From NCBI GenBank assembly GCA_033239125.1, contig BSWB01000005.1:50762993-50826992 (forward strand): a DNA stretch of 64,000 nt, written 5' to 3'. Position 1 is the first letter of the stretch, and every line of letters begins with the position of its first letter. The position numbers were made by a program, and so were the translations under genes. This DNA is from Fagopyrum homotropicum (taxonomy: Eukaryota; Streptophyta; Magnoliopsida; Caryophyllales; Polygonaceae). Shown piece by piece: positions 9,663 through 21,705 of the stretch. Below the pieces are notes generated by a model, which saw only the letters and a list, made by a program, of their open reading frames with translations, ran no database searches and was not told the origin of the DNA.

Positions 9663-12600
9663 ATTTCACTAGGATCTTACAACAAGGCACAAATGTATTT
9701 AAAACAATTTCAAAACATATTATTTTTAATATATGAATGTACACACATGACAGCCTTACAAAACGTATATATAGATACATAACATGCATGCCATATGGGA
9801 GACTCCCCTGTCCCATCTAATGAATACGTGGACCCGGCTGACCATCCGTTCCGGATCTCTGCAACTGTCTATCTATACAAATCTACAACACGGATAAAAC
9901 CGTTAGCTAACATTCTATGCATAAGTATAAGGGTAAAAGCACAAACACACAACATACACAATCAACATGCAACAATCAATCCTTTTATTATCTTTAATTA
10001 GGTGATATGTCATTACTAATGATACTTATTTTGTGACACGAGGGATTCCCAAACCTCGCCCCTGTCCCCGTTTACCAACGAGGAATGGTACTGATGCATC
10101 TGACCGTCTACCTGACTGGGCTGGTCGCAGGGAACCTCCTAGACTCTTGCAAGAGCTAGGCAGATGATGTCACGACCCGTTATCATACACTTGGGTCAAT
10201 TACATAATATAATAAAGTCGGCCTAATCCGTTTTAGTTGTTTATCATAACTAACAAACACCACTCATACACATTACACTCATACAAGAAGCCAGCTATGT
10301 AAGTCCGTGGACTTACCTGAATCAGATCTCGATTCTCTTAATCACAATTCAATCTGTAACTGTATAACTCGGTTGCCTGTCAAAGAAGGCAAGTGTGTCA
10401 GCACACTTTTTAGGTAATTAGAAGTCTAAGACTTTTAAGGTAGTAGATCCTATTAGAATAAAATTTAATACAATACCAATTTATGGTAAAATGACTATTT
10501 TACCCTTGGTCCCTAATCTTCTAAAAATCTCGTAATATGTATTTAAATTCTTACTTGAGACTAACTATAATATTCTAACTCTTAAAGTTGAGTTTAGGTC
10601 AAGACTAGAACGTTACATGTTTTCTTTAACATTCTAAAAAGGTCACTAGGGTCCAACTTTGGATTCAAATATGAAATTCGAATAGTCTTATAAAAATTCC
10701 GAAATAATTCCCTAGATCATCTATGATATCTCATCTACTCCTAGGAGCAAGAATTTGTTAAAACTGTTCAACCATCACTTCTACAAAAATTTCCAAACTT
10801 GGTTACAACACTTCAAATATTCTATACTTAGCCAAAATCTGAGTATATTTTCTAACTATACAACAAGTCCACTTTGAGCCTCTATAATTCCAAATCCCAC
10901 CGTTGGATTCAACCCAACTTTTGACATATTAACCTATGCATGGCACTAAACAAAAACTCAAGAACTGAACGGTGGATCTTATCTCTAAGACATCAAAAAG
11001 TATGCTCAAACTTGACTGATCAACACAGTTTCTGGAAATTCAACAACCACTTAACAAAACAACACATTGTCTTAACTTTGAAAAATCATAACTCCTAAAC
11101 CTCTCGATTAAACCCTCTCAAATTTTGATATACTATACTATGTAAGCCTAACCTAGACATATCCAAAATTCAAGTCCAATAGAGGTCAATAACCTATTCA
11201 ATCCTATATCACAAAACTGCATCACAAGTAGTTTTTCTCAACACTTAGAAATTTCAGCACAACAGAAAAACTGCTTACGGCCCAATCTTTGAAAAATCGT
11301 AAATGCTAAACCACTCGCTGAATTCCTCCCAAATTTTAATGTAATCTACAACAATATTCCTACTATATCATATCCAAAATTCAAGCGTAACAAAGATCAA
11401 AAGCCTATTCAAAACTACCTCCCAAAACAGTATCCCATGCTGTTTTTCTCAACTCAACACATTTATAAAAACTGCATGAGGAGTCAACTTTGCAACATCA
11501 TAACTCTCAAACTGTAACTATGATCTTCCCAAAGTTTAGTATGATCTACTATGTACTACTGTCTATGACATATCCGAAAACCAGCCAAAAAGGAAGAGTC
11601 TAGCTTATCCAAATTTGGACCCAAAGTTGAGTGCTCATCACTGTTGAAAAACTGAGAAACTGCAACAACTCATTGTAGTTGTTCCTTGGCTGTAATATAT
11701 AGATTGTAAGATGGTGTAAAGACAACTATAAGCACATATCTGACTAAATAAAGTAAGGAGGAAGAGCATGGTCATACGCAACTACAATACTCGACAAGGA
11801 GGGAGGCAAGGCTACTGCAGCTTGTTTCTGCGTGAGTTCCTAAGGAAGGACTGCGGGGGTAGGTTGCTATACTTGCGAGGGAGGGGTTGATTCGAGAGAT
11901 GGCTGCACTGGAGACAATATGACCATGGCACCCTCACATCAAGGCCTTAGCCAACTGAGTCAAAGTGAAGAGAAGGGGTAAGGAGGGAGAGACTTACCGG
12001 ACTGTTGGGGGATCAATCCTCTGTCAACACTAGAGGAGAATCGGTTGATCAGATCAATGTCTCGGTGCTGCAACTACCGTGATGTACAAGGCCTTGGGGA
12101 GACCGGTTGTCGTTCATTGTCGACGCACAAGGAGCTCATGTTCTGGTTGCTATTGCGAGGCTTGCTGTCCGGACAGAAGAGTGGCAAACGTCCCCCTGTT
12201 GGCCACGAGGTAAGGTCGTTGTGCTGGAGAGAAGAAGACTCGTCCGCTCGCTACTGTCGACGGTTGGAAGAAAGGGCGAGGTTGGGCACATGGCGCCGGT
12301 GAGGGAGAGACGGGTTTAGCGAGGGGATGAGGCTCGGAGCTGCGTGTAGGAGGCAGTGGTTGGTGCCGGAATTGCTTGATGAGACAACCTTCAAAGTGAG
12401 AAGCGGGGGAGAAGGCTTCTAGGGTTTCCGAACGTAGAAGAGGGAACGTGAAAGAGGGAAGCCAACACTCTTCTTCCCGGGCCCAGATGGCTTGTCTTTC
12501 CGGCCCATATGGCATGCTAAATGGGCTTGAAATAAGAGGGAAAACTAAGTGGGCTGAGTTTGTCAAAACTCGGCAAAACTCGTCATGGCCTTGTCACGGA

Positions 12601-12701
12601 TTTGTCATGGCCTCGTCATGACTCGTCATGGTCTCGTCACAGCTTTGTCACAGTCTCGTCTCAGCCTTGTCATGATCTCGTCTAAAGTCGTCGTTAAGGA
12701 T

Positions 12702-12841
12702 TAATTATAAGAATTAGGGTTTGATATAATTCTATCATTTTATGTGAATTAAATTCTACATAAAATGATAAATAATTATAAGAATTAGGAATTGATATAA
12801 ATCTATCATTTTATGTGAATTAAATTCTACATAAAATGATA
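12702..12841. repeat. Tandem pair of 69-bp hairpin units in LTR-D U3
   Basis: Units 12702-12770 and 12773-12841 are nearly identical. Each contains the inverted arms ATCATTTTATGT and ACATAAAATGAT. The LTR-D at 61628 has one copy of the same arms (61734-61767) at the same distance from its start. Confidence 0.8.
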
Positions 12842-13002
12842 AAATTTGTGAAGAAAGAAAAAAAACTAGATAGAATGGGACCGTCAACGGCTCAAAGTCC
12901 GAATTGATTTGGAATTAAACGGAATAAAAATTCCGGATATTACAACAGTCTCAGAGTGCCAATTGACGAAAGGAACGACGCAAATTATCCATTTTTTGAG
13001 GG

Positions 13003-13595
13003 TGATCTCGGTCGGTTCTTATTGTATCTCGGACGAGATGCACATAGTGGACCGAGGCGGAAGGCTGTGTCGATCGAAGCTCCAAATTTGCAACTATTTC
13101 CCCCTAATCTCACTACTAAAGGCTTCCTAAGGGGTACTTAAACACTTTCCAACAACAAACAGCAGCAAATTTCATCTAATCTGAACAAAATCAACCCGAA
13201 ACCGAATGAGAAGGGTTTCAAACGAAATACCCAAATTTATGCAGTGTGGGATAGATTTGAGCGAGATTTGTTGCTTGAAATCTATATGTCTTGCTTCTCC
13301 CGACGATTTAGAGCCAAAAATCCAGCAAAACGGTTGAGATTTGAGGATTTGAGAACAAGGGGACGCCGGCTCGGTCGAGGCAAGAGAGAGAGAGGTTGGG
13401 GTTGAAGAGGGAGAAAGTCTTTCCCCTTTTAGACCCCTCGACAAATTTGATTTCATCTCGGTCGAGGTGGTCACTTGAACAAGGTGCCGGAACGAGGTGA
13501 TTCCCAATTAACATCATCTCGGTTGAGCGACCTCCATCTCGGTCGAGATGCTTTGACATCATCCGAGATGTATGTCAGTCGAACTCCGTTTTCTC
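13003..13595 (-). promoter_or_regulatory. fam2 palindrome clusters upstream of B-prime ORF-1
   Basis: Clusters at 13003-13050 and 13355-13590 contain several CTCGGTCGAG-type palindromes and half sites. A decayed TATA-like sequence (minus TCTAAAAGG) near 13425 sits where B has a good TATA box. No gene is visible here. Confidence 0.55.
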
Positions 13596-13670
13596 AAATT
13601 TTTTAACATTAGATCATCCATGTGTTCCCTGAGTTGTTTTTCTTCTTCTTGGGTAGTATCTAATTCCTGT

Positions 13671-13757
13671 CTAATAGGACACACAAACAAGGAGCAAATT
13701 ATCTAGACTAGTCTAGAAAAGAAAAAAAGAAAGCAATACCTTGGGTTGCATCGCAAG
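13671..13757 (-). other. Post-pol hairpin and putative mini-intron (B-prime)
   Basis: The minus-strand hairpin at 13757-13740 has arms CTTGCG/CCCAAG (one mismatch) around loop ATGCAA. It is followed by a GT donor at 13739 and an AG at 13671, implying about 69 nt. The same arrangement follows pol in A, B, C and E. Confidence 0.4.
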
Positions 13758-13798
13758 AAGCGCTTGGTTTATGGTCGCTAGTTGTATCATACATCACT

Positions 13799-16360
13799 TT
13801 AAGCAAGGTGCAAGGGTGCGATCTCCTCAGTTGGAACTTCCAGTTCATACTTCTTCAACTTATGACCGTTTACTTTAAATCTTCCACTAGTTTCACCCCA
13901 TACTTCAACTGCACCATGGGGAAAACATTTTTAACAATGTAAGGTCCTGTCCATCTAGATTTTAACTTACTTGGAAAGAGGCGGAGGCGGGAGTTGAAGA
14001 GTAGAACAAGATCCCCTTCATTGAGCTCTTTAGGGATGATGTGTTTGTCAAGCCATTTATTAGTTCTATCCTTATAGATCTTGGCATTCTCATAAGCATT
14101 CAAGCATAGCTCCTCCAACTCAATGATATCCAAAAGTCTCTTCTCTCCGGCTTCCTTGAGATCGAAATTTATCCATTTGATCGCCCAATACGCCTTGTGT
14201 TCCAACTCAACGGGAAGATGACAAGACTTCCCATATACAAATTGTAAGGGGTGGTACCTATGGGAGTCTTGAATGCGGTCCTCTACGCTCAAAGAGCATC
14301 GTCCAACTTCATGGACCAATCTTTCCTTGTTCTTGAGACGATCTTCTCCAAAATTGCCTTGATTTCTCTATTAGAGATTTCCACCTGCCCACTAGTTTGA
14401 GGGTTACCCCATACTTCGATAGAAGTTCCTCAAACTTCAAGACTCCCATAGGTACCAAACTTCCGGGCTACTACCTTGTGGGTTACCCCATACTTCGATA
14501 GAAGTGCCTCAAACTTCCGGGCTGTAAAATGTGCTCCTCCGTCGCTAATGATGACTCGAGGCGTTCCAAAGCGTGGAAGGATAGTCCTATTGAAGAACTT
14601 CACGACCACCATGGCGTCATTAGTGGGAGAAGCAATGACTTCTACCCATCTAGAGACATAATCAACCGCCAAGAGAATGTAGAGGTTTCCTACGGATGAT
14701 GCGAAAGGTCCCATAAAGTCAACTCCCACACATCGAAGATCTCGACCTCCTGAATATTGTTAAGAGGCATCTCGTTCCGTCTAGAGATATTTCCTGTTCT
14801 TTGGCATGCACCACAAGAAGCAACAAACATTTGCACATCCTTAAATATTGAAGGCCAAAAGAGACCAGAACATATTACCTTAGCCCACGTTTTGTGAGCG
14901 CTACCATGTCCTTCACAAGGCAGTGAATGGCAATGCCGTATTACACTTGTAGTCTCTTCCTCTGGAATGCAGCGTCTAAATATCCCATCCGGTCCTCTCT
15001 TAAAAAGTAGAGGCTCGTTCCAATAGTAATGACGTACGTCTTTGAAGAACTTCTTCCTTTGGGCGTATGTCAATCCTGGAGGTATTTTTTGACAAACAAG
15101 ATAATTAACAATATCAGCATACCAAGGCTCATTACCATCAGAAATTTGGTGAAGCCAATACTCCACCAAATACAATTGCTCATCGGGAAATGAATCATCA
15201 ATGGGGAGATCGTCCTTGTTGAATGAGGTAGGTAGTAGCCGCTGAGGTGATCCGCTACAGAATTCTCGGATCCCTTCTTATCGCGAATCTCCAAGTCAAA
15301 CTCTTGAAGCAAGAGAATCCAACAAATAAGACGGGGCTTTTCTTCCTTCTTAGCTAGCAAGTATTGAATAGCTGCATGGTCAGTATAAACAATAACTTTC
15401 GCTCCCACCAAGTAAGAACGAAACTTCTCAAATGCAAACACAACTGCCAAGAGCTCTTTCTCAGTGGTGGCGTAGTTCAGCTGAGCCTCATCTAGCTCTT
15501 TTCTAGCATAGTAAATGGAGTTGGTCCGGCCATCTTTCTTCTATCCAAGAACCGCTCGTACGGCCACATCGCTAGCGTCACACATGATCTCAAAGGGCAA
15601 GGTCCAATCGGGAGGTTGAATGATGGGAGCGGAGATCAACGCTTCCTTTATCCTGTAAAAAGCATCAAGGCATTCCCGCGAGAACTCAAAAACAACATCC
15701 TTATTCAAGAGATTAGTAAGCGGTTTGGAGATCTTAACGAAATCCTTGATGAACCTCCTGTAGAAACCTGCATGCCAAAGGAAACTCTGCACACCTTTAA
15801 CTGAACAAGGTGGGGGAAGGTTTTCAATAGTGTCGATCATAGCTTGATCGACTTTTATACCTCGGTTGGAAACGAGGTGCCCTAGAACAATTCCTTCGCT
15901 AACCATGAAGTGACACTTCTCCCAATTCAAAACGAGATTAGTGTCTTCACAAAGTTGTAACACTAGAGAAAGGTTAGTCAAACAATTATCAAAAGAGGAA
16001 CCATATACAGAAAAATCTAACATGAATACCTCCATGATCTCCTCAATATACTCGGAAAAGATAACCATCATACAACACTGAAAAGTGGCGGGTGCGTTAC
16101 ACAATCCGAATGGCATCCTCCGATAAGCAAACGTCCCCCATGGACAAGTGAAAGTGGTCTTCTCTTGATCATCCGGATGGATAGGAATCTGAAAGAAACC
16201 ACTATAACCATCTAAGTAGGAAAAATGGAAATGTTGTGCTAACCGTTCAAGCATTTGATCAATCAAATGGAAGAGGAAAATGGTCCTTTCTCGTTGCCAA
16301 ATTCAATCTTCGATAGTCAATGCACATCGTCTAGTCTGTCATGGTCCTTGTGGGTGTAAG
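13799..16360 (-). pseudogene. fam2 Athila-like pol (RT, RNase H, integrase), decayed
   Basis: Minus-strand frames read in order: RT (16266-15541), RNase H (about 15600-15240), integrase zinc region (15175-14760), integrase core (14729-14430) and C-terminus with GHKLKKY to a TAA at 13799. Frameshifts or stops separate the parts. The RT active site reads FMLDFS instead of FMDDFS, losing the first catalytic Asp (near 16015). A short local duplication occurs near 14400-14470. It cannot encode active polymerase. Confidence 0.85.
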
Positions 16361-17042
16361 AGCCTTAGTCTTTGAGAGATCCCGCACCTACGCCTCAGTT
16401 GAGACGCAGCTGCTGTGAGCCTTTGGAGCTGCAGAGGGCTGCCCCTACGCCCTGGTTAGCCGCCCCTGCAGGCCTGTGAGCCGCCTCTACGGCCAAACCA
16501 GCCGCCCCTTCGGTTTATGGCGGGTTGTAGCCGTCTTCTTTGATCCGAGCTCTTTCTTTTTGACCCTTCATTCCTTTATAACCTCTTTTCTTCCAGAGGA
16601 GGGTTATCCCATTCTCTCTCCTACTCCATCTCTCTCACGATCTTCTTCTCCTCTCTTCTTCCTTTGTATATCTTCTTGATCTTCCTTGAAGTTTTGTTGA
16701 CTTTGTGAGAGTCTTGGATGGCTTTGTTGCTGATTGTTGATGTGTGCTACTGTTGTGCCTTGTGATCCAGGTTGAGGTTGTTGTGGTGTTGTGTTTGATC
16801 TCCTCGAGATCTAAGTTGGGTAAGCTTCCATGGCTTCCTTTATTCTCTCACATTCTCTTCTCTTCTCTTCTTCTAGCTTAGATTCCCTAAGGATGGATCT
16901 TGTTCCAGCCATGATTGGCTTGCTTTGATGTATATATATATGTATGTTTATGTATGTATTGATGTGGAGTGAAGAAGGTGTGAAGAATCGAGAGAAGAAG
17001 CGAAGAAGGGGATGACTTGGTGGCCACTGCTGTAAAGGCCCC
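16361..17042 (+). repeat. LTR-like scrap with GCC-rich array and TATA
   Basis: 16370-16510 repeats GCCGCCCCTGC-type units like those in LTR-D at 24150-24232 and, inverted, at 6950-7035. A TATA-like TTTATAACC lies near 16571. Both ends are broken by B-prime and E. Short frames lack any recognised domain. Confidence 0.4.
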
Positions 17043-18687
17043 TGATGACATGAATTATGACCTATTTTTAGGCATGTATTTATATAGATTTTCCCTTTAT
17101 TTTGCATGCATAGACATACATTCATGGCATTTATGGTTATATTCACCTACTTTGCAAGAATAGAAGTCTACACAGAGTTTTGTTGCATTTGTAGGTAATT
17201 TGGCGAATTATGGAGCGAAATAACACATCCAAGGATTAAGGACAGATCAAAGAAGTCAAGGAAGATGGTAGGATGAGGAATGGCACGACACAAAGAAAAC
17301 CAAAAGCAAATTATACTTCCACGCTCTAAAATACGGTCGTAGAGAAGTCCACGCCTAAAACCACGGCCGTGGATCTTGGCAACATGAACGTGGAGTATTC
17401 CAGAGAGTTACACGGTATAAAGTACGGTCGTGGAAATCCTATGAAACCGTAATCCACTTCCACGCTCTAAACCACGGCCGTGGAACTCCATGAAACCGTG
17501 ATTTAGGCGATCTTTTGTCGAATAAATAATTGCCACATCATTTACGCACATGGGCCGGACGGTTATTTTATCCTTTCTTATAAAAAGGATGGAGATGAGA
17601 GAATTTGATACACGGGCTTAGGGCTACGTTGGACGTCCGGAGATTTGGCTTGCAAACGATGATTCGCGAGGGTTTGAAGATTTGGAGTTGCTTGCGGTGG
17701 AAGTTACGCCTTTTGTCCTTAGGTTTGATTAGAAGACGGATTAACATCCCGTTCTTCGTTCTTATCAAGGATTGTTGTTGATTTGTGCTTATTTTCCAAA
17801 TCTGATATACATTATTCCCTTGTGTGTGGATTTGAGATTGAATAGAGTTCTATTGAAGGTTTTCGAAGGTTTTCATCTTTCATTTTTCTTAAACTTGATT
17901 TTGATATTATAATGACAGTTATTGGCTAAAACCCTTTAGCAATTCTAAGGTGAAGGGTTAATAGTTGTGACTTAGATGATGATAGATCGATCGTAAATAG
18001 ATTGGACCCTGAGAGTTAGAGAGATTTCGCCGACGCCCAAAATCACGGTTTGTTCTTGAGGTTCCACGGCCGTGGAACTCAAGATCTTCCCGTAATTTAT
18101 ACCAGTTTACGAACTTTGATTTTACTTTGATCCAAGGTTAAAGATTAGCTTTAATCTAGTCTTGGCTTGCCCTTTTCTAGGTAGTAGTGAAGCCTCAACA
18201 ACCTCTACTTCGATTTCGAGTGTCACAACCTTAATCGGTTTAGTTAGTCTTGATCTTTGGGTTACAAGTTTCGGTATTTGAGATTAATTCTTGTCTTTAG
18301 ATCCTTTCTATACTGAAGCCTCAACAACCTTTATAGAGAGTGTCTTTGATAAGTCATATAAAGCCTTGAAACTTCACCGTACATTGCTTTACCTTAGTAT
18401 ACCTTTGCAACTCTTAACTCTGTCCTTAGTTCTTTAGTATATCTTGAATCAATTGCCACAATTAGACGCCTGGATCTTTAGGGTTGCTGTTTTCCCAATA
18501 TTTGCAAAACTTATTACTCTTTTACTTGTTTGACAACTTTACAATTGAATTTGTTCCCCCCAAATCCCTGTGTTCGATACTCTGGAATTCTTGCTTTACT
18601 ACGCCGATCCGTACACTGCGGGTTCGCTTGCTTGATTCTAGTTTTATAAATTTAAAGCTTATTTGCACGCAGGTTTAGTGGCGAACA
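17043..18687 (+). repeat. E 5' LTR (fam1)
   Basis: Starts TGATGACATG, ends GGCGAACA before the primer site. Fam1 palindromes lie at 17318-17505, followed by the TATA box TATAAAAA at 17579-17586. A 59-nt leader hairpin is at 18040-18098. The box CGTACACTGCGGGTTCGCT lies near 18609. Confidence 0.85.
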
Positions 18688-18693
18688 AGTTTT

Positions 18694-18710
18694 TGGCGCC
18701 GTTGCCGGGG
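18694..18710 (+). other. tRNA-Asp primer-binding site of E (with degenerate second copy)
   Basis: TGGCGCCGTTGCCGGGG is complementary to the 3' end of plant tRNA-Asp, usual for Athila elements. A degenerate duplicate of the LTR end plus primer site occurs at about 18820-18900, followed by leader sequence matching that after the A primer site. Confidence 0.85.
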
Positions 18711-18952
18711 ACTGTTCTTGCTTTTTCTATTGATCTTTCTGCTTGAGTGTTCTTGCAGGTTTGTGTTCTTAGGTACATACGATGTTCTCGTTCCGGCAAC
18801 GGAAAAGAGCTTCGCCAAAGAACAAGTTTTTGTCGCTGTTGCCGACGATTTGGCTTAGACGAAAATCGGTATATCGGTTATCTAGCTTAGAAGCTCTTGC
18901 TTTTTCTTTTGATCTTGTTTTTCTTTGAGTCTATGATCTTTCAAGCTCGCAG

Positions 18953-20014
18953 ATGGACTTAAGGGGTCTCAAAGATGAGCTTGTTGAAATTTGGAGGCAA
19001 AGGCTTAGGGACAAAGCTTTGGAAGAAGAGAACTGGAGAGCAATACAATTAGCTAGGTTGGAGCAGTATAAATATTTACAATATATATTTGAGTGCATCA
19101 ACTTTAGTGACGAAAGAGAAAGAGAAGAGGCTATTAAGAATGAGCTTGCAGATTGGGATAAGCTTCATATCCCTCAAAAGGTTTATGAGCAACCTATTGA
19201 AGATCTGTTTCAATCAACGAGTGAAAAGCTGTTGAAGAAGCTGGATGACATCGAAAGCAACTTATCCTATGCTATCAAAGCTATGGCGGAGGAGAAGTGT
19301 GACGAAAAACTCCAAGTTTTGAGCATTCCTCCTATCGAACCTGAAGCTCCTCTTGAAGTCCTCATTGAAGAAGAGGAAGAAGTGGAGTACCTTGACCAAA
19401 TTATTGAAACTGTGGCCAAGGTTGAAGGGGATCCAGCAGAGTTGGGAGATATTTCATGTGTGGATCATCATCCCAACATCAAACTTGTGCCAAGCCTTGA
19501 AGAACTTAACAAGGTATATTGTCTTACTTCCTTTGAAATTCCTATTAAAATTTTTGATTTTTCCAGGAATGCACCGGAGAGTTGGAGGTCTCTTCCAAAA
19601 GAACCTCCTAAGGTGAAGATGAAACCTCCATTGAAATTGCTGGAAGAAGATGTTCCTTGGACTACAAGGAGTAAATTTGGCAAGTGCTTCAACGCCAATG
19701 CCAATAAGTGTTTTTTGTTCAAGTATGGGGTCATTCACATGACGAAGACCATACATCATCCCCAAGCTGGAGATGGGGAAGCTAGGAGGATTCTCGAGAA
19801 ACTGATTTCTCGATCTAGGAAAGGATGGGACGCAAGTTTGAATTATGTCCCATTAGAACGCATGAAAGGTAGGAGGATGCCGGTGAGAATCAAACCGTAC
19901 AAGCTTGTACGTGGGAGATCTTACCACTTGCCGGTGAAATTAGGAACCGGAGATTTCTTGGAAGAGCTCTATGATGGATTTGAAGAGCAATCCAAGATGT
20001 TCAAGGTGCATTGA
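18953..20014 (+). CDS. 353-aa ORF with integrase-derived C-terminal region, non-autonomous element E
   Basis: Uninterrupted 353-codon frame from an ATG in gag position. Residues 1-130 are charged and helical, a likely coiled coil. Residues 130-165 are rich in Glu. Around residue 215 a PPKVKMKPPLK motif resembles the PPxLELKPLP motif that joins protease to RT in Athila polyproteins. Residues 255-335 resemble the end of the integrase core: KYGVIH, HHPQA, ILEK-ISRSRKGW and PYKLV-G-SYHLPV match KYGVTH, YHPQT, ILEKTVSRTRKDW and PYxLVYGKSCHLPV in C. The region between, including RT, RNase H and the first two integrase acidic residues, is absent. A deletion derivative whose frame was kept is inferred; its function is unknown. 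Confidence 0.7.
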   Translation: MDLRGLKDELVEIWRQRLRDKALEEENWRAIQLARLEQYKYLQYIFECINFSDEREREEAIKNELADWDKLHIPQKVYEQPIEDLFQSTSEKLLKKLDDIESNLSYAIKAMAEEKCDEKLQVLSIPPIEPEAPLEVLIEEEEEVEYLDQIIETVAKVEGDPAELGDISCVDHHPNIKLVPSLEELNKVYCLTSFEIPIKIFDFSRNAPESWRSLPKEPPKVKMKPPLKLLEEDVPWTTRSKFGKCFNANANKCFLFKYGVIHMTKTIHHPQAGDGEARRILEKLISRSRKGWDASLNYVPLERMKGRRMPVRIKPYKLVRGRSYHLPVKLGTGDFLEELYDGFEEQSKMFKVH

Positions 20015-20061
20015 GTCATCTATGGACATAGGTCCAGCTAGCGACGTTAAACGAAGTGCTT

Positions 20062-20178
20062 CTTGGGAGGCAACCCAAGGTAATGCATCCTTTTCCCTTT
20101 TCTTTCTTAGATTAGAGTAGTTGTTTTTTTTTGTTTTTCGTCGATACCTTCCGGTATGTTTGTGTTTTTGGATGTTAG
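20062..20178 (+). other. Post-pol hairpin and putative mini-intron (E)
   Basis: The hairpin CTTGGGAGGCAACCCAAG (20062-20079) is followed directly by donor-like GGTAATGC, a T-rich stretch and acceptor-like TGTTAG at 20178, implying a 99-nt intron. Confidence 0.45.
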
Positions 20179-20257
20179 GAATAAGTAATAAGCAAGAGAA
20201 GATGAGAAAAGCCGAAAAGAATGACGAAACTTGGATTTTTGCACAGATCAAAGAGTT

Positions 20258-21700
20258 CCACGACCTAACCCACGACCGTGGTTATGCATTGAGTCGTGGA
20301 AAGTGATTTTGGAGAGCATCAGAAAGTTCCACGGCCGTGAAAATTCCCGACAGAAAAAAAAATTTCGGAAAAATATTCGGCGGAAAGACGTTCCCCTTCT
20401 TCATTCTTCAACGTCGATTGGAGTATTCGGAATTACCTATTGAGCTTCTATAGATTTCCATCACCACCGCCAGATTAATGATTCGCCTTGGCTAATTCGC
20501 CATATTACATTTTGAGTATCCTTTTCCATCTTTTCTTTTGTTCACATTGGGGACAATGTGAGTTTTAAGTATGGGGTTGAGGTATTTTCAATATCATTCA
20601 CATGTTTTTATGTCTTGCATCATAGGATTTTGAAAATTTTAAAAATTTTTGTGCTTCTAGGATGGATATGATCTCTATGATAACATTTGTTTAGTGGAAT
20701 AGCTATAAAGATTCTTATATGTTTGAATTGATTTATGACATATGTGGGATTTGAATACTTTGTTAGAATTTCATGCATGTTTGATAATTCGGTATTATTC
20801 TAAATCATGTTGAGTGTTGAAGGTTGAAACCGCATATAAGTTCTTACACTTCTTATTGAAATGATTAAGGCACCTCGATTTTCTTACTTCTTTCCTTGTT
20901 CATTTAACCCCTCAATGAAATAATTGCCTCCCTTACCTATCCGGGAACTAGGAAGAGTTGAATTTTGGCATGTTTGATGTGGGAGGGCCATGAAAGCAAT
21001 TGTTTGATTCAAAGTATAGAAATTCTAGGTTTGGGGAAGTCAATCTTGATGATGAGTAACTCGGCACCATTCACATAGTCGGGTGTTTGTGTCTTGCCAA
21101 AGTCGGATTGAGCGATATTCCTAACGGATTATGGTATGTGCATCAAGGGTTTGAGGCATCTCGAAATTGAGAAATGCCGATCTCTTAGGCTTCGGTTTTT
21201 GTGCACCGCTGTCCATATTTCCAAAAGTAAAGTCGAAAAATTTTGTGCAAAAAGTAAAGAGCAAAGCTCTAAATTGGTGGTTAGTTCAAATAGTAAAAAG
21301 AAAAAAGAGTTTGTGTTGTTCGTTTTTCCCGGATTCATACACCACATTCCTTTATAAGTCCCACCTATTCACGTTTCTTGACCATTGCTTGAAAGTCCTT
21401 AAAATCTTTGGATTGTTGTTTGGCTTTGTGGTCTAAATTGGATTTCTCATTATTGATTTTGATATATTGCAAGTTATGATGCATGTTATGATTTTCTTCC
21501 AAAATGTGATTATCCTTTTCATGATATAATTCATTTTGATCATATGATGATTTTCATTAGCTATGAAGCAACCATTTGAGGGTGATCTATGAATAGAAGC
21601 ACAACCAAAATATTGTGGTTTTTCTTTATTTTTGCATATTCATAATCCATATCATCTTTTATTTTAAGTTTGAACCTTGCTTGGGGACAAGCAAGAGGCA
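20258..21700 (+). other. E 3' non-coding region, first copy
   Basis: It contains fam1 palindromes (20258-20345), a hairpin-plus-polypurine module (20544-20577), the conserved block (21040-21210) and the terminal hairpin GCTTGGGGACAAGC (21679-21692). The terminal TAAGTATGGGGT and LTR expected next are missing. No gene is supported. Confidence 0.6.
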
Positions 21701-21705
21701 AGTAC

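Larger units (their letters stand above)
9355..12944 (-). repeat. Solo LTR-D, 3.6 kb, TSD ACAGT
   Basis: The + strand begins TGTAACACCCC and ends GGATATTACA. It is flanked by ACAGT on both sides (9350-9354, 12945-12949). No primer site or internal region is present, so it is a solo LTR from recombination. It contains the LTR-D hairpin (10299-10316), a cluster of CTCGTCATGG-like repeats (12575-12680), a tandem hairpin pair (12702-12841) and a SINE. The 10.4-12.0 kb stretch is AT-rich with no gene. Confidence 0.88.
8011..12992 (-). pseudogene. ATHILA ORF-1-like gene of B-prime, split by solo LTR-D
   Basis: An ATG at 12992 (minus) is followed by an in-frame TGA before the LTR-D insertion at 12944. 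Coding continues at 9354 with the ORF-1 core (IIAPRYVDIGDF, LSSVTYV and IKFRLL-type motifs). It then needs frame changes near 8800 and 8460 and ends at 8011. The product matches the env-position ORF of Athila elements (Pfam ATHILA ORF-1 type), whose function is unknown. The acidic, Pro-rich C-terminus matches copies in B, E and A. It is not functional. Confidence 0.7.
7183..16360 (-). mobile_element. B-prime: decayed fam2 Athila-like element, both LTRs missing
   Basis: Read from right to left: pol from RT to integrase, the post-pol hairpin, a fam2 palindrome cluster, an ORF-1 pseudogene, and 3' non-coding sequence. This is the same order as element B. A solo LTR-D (9355-12944) splits the ORF-1 part. 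The fragment ends at 16360 inside RT and near 7183 in the 3' non-coding region. Confidence 0.75.
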
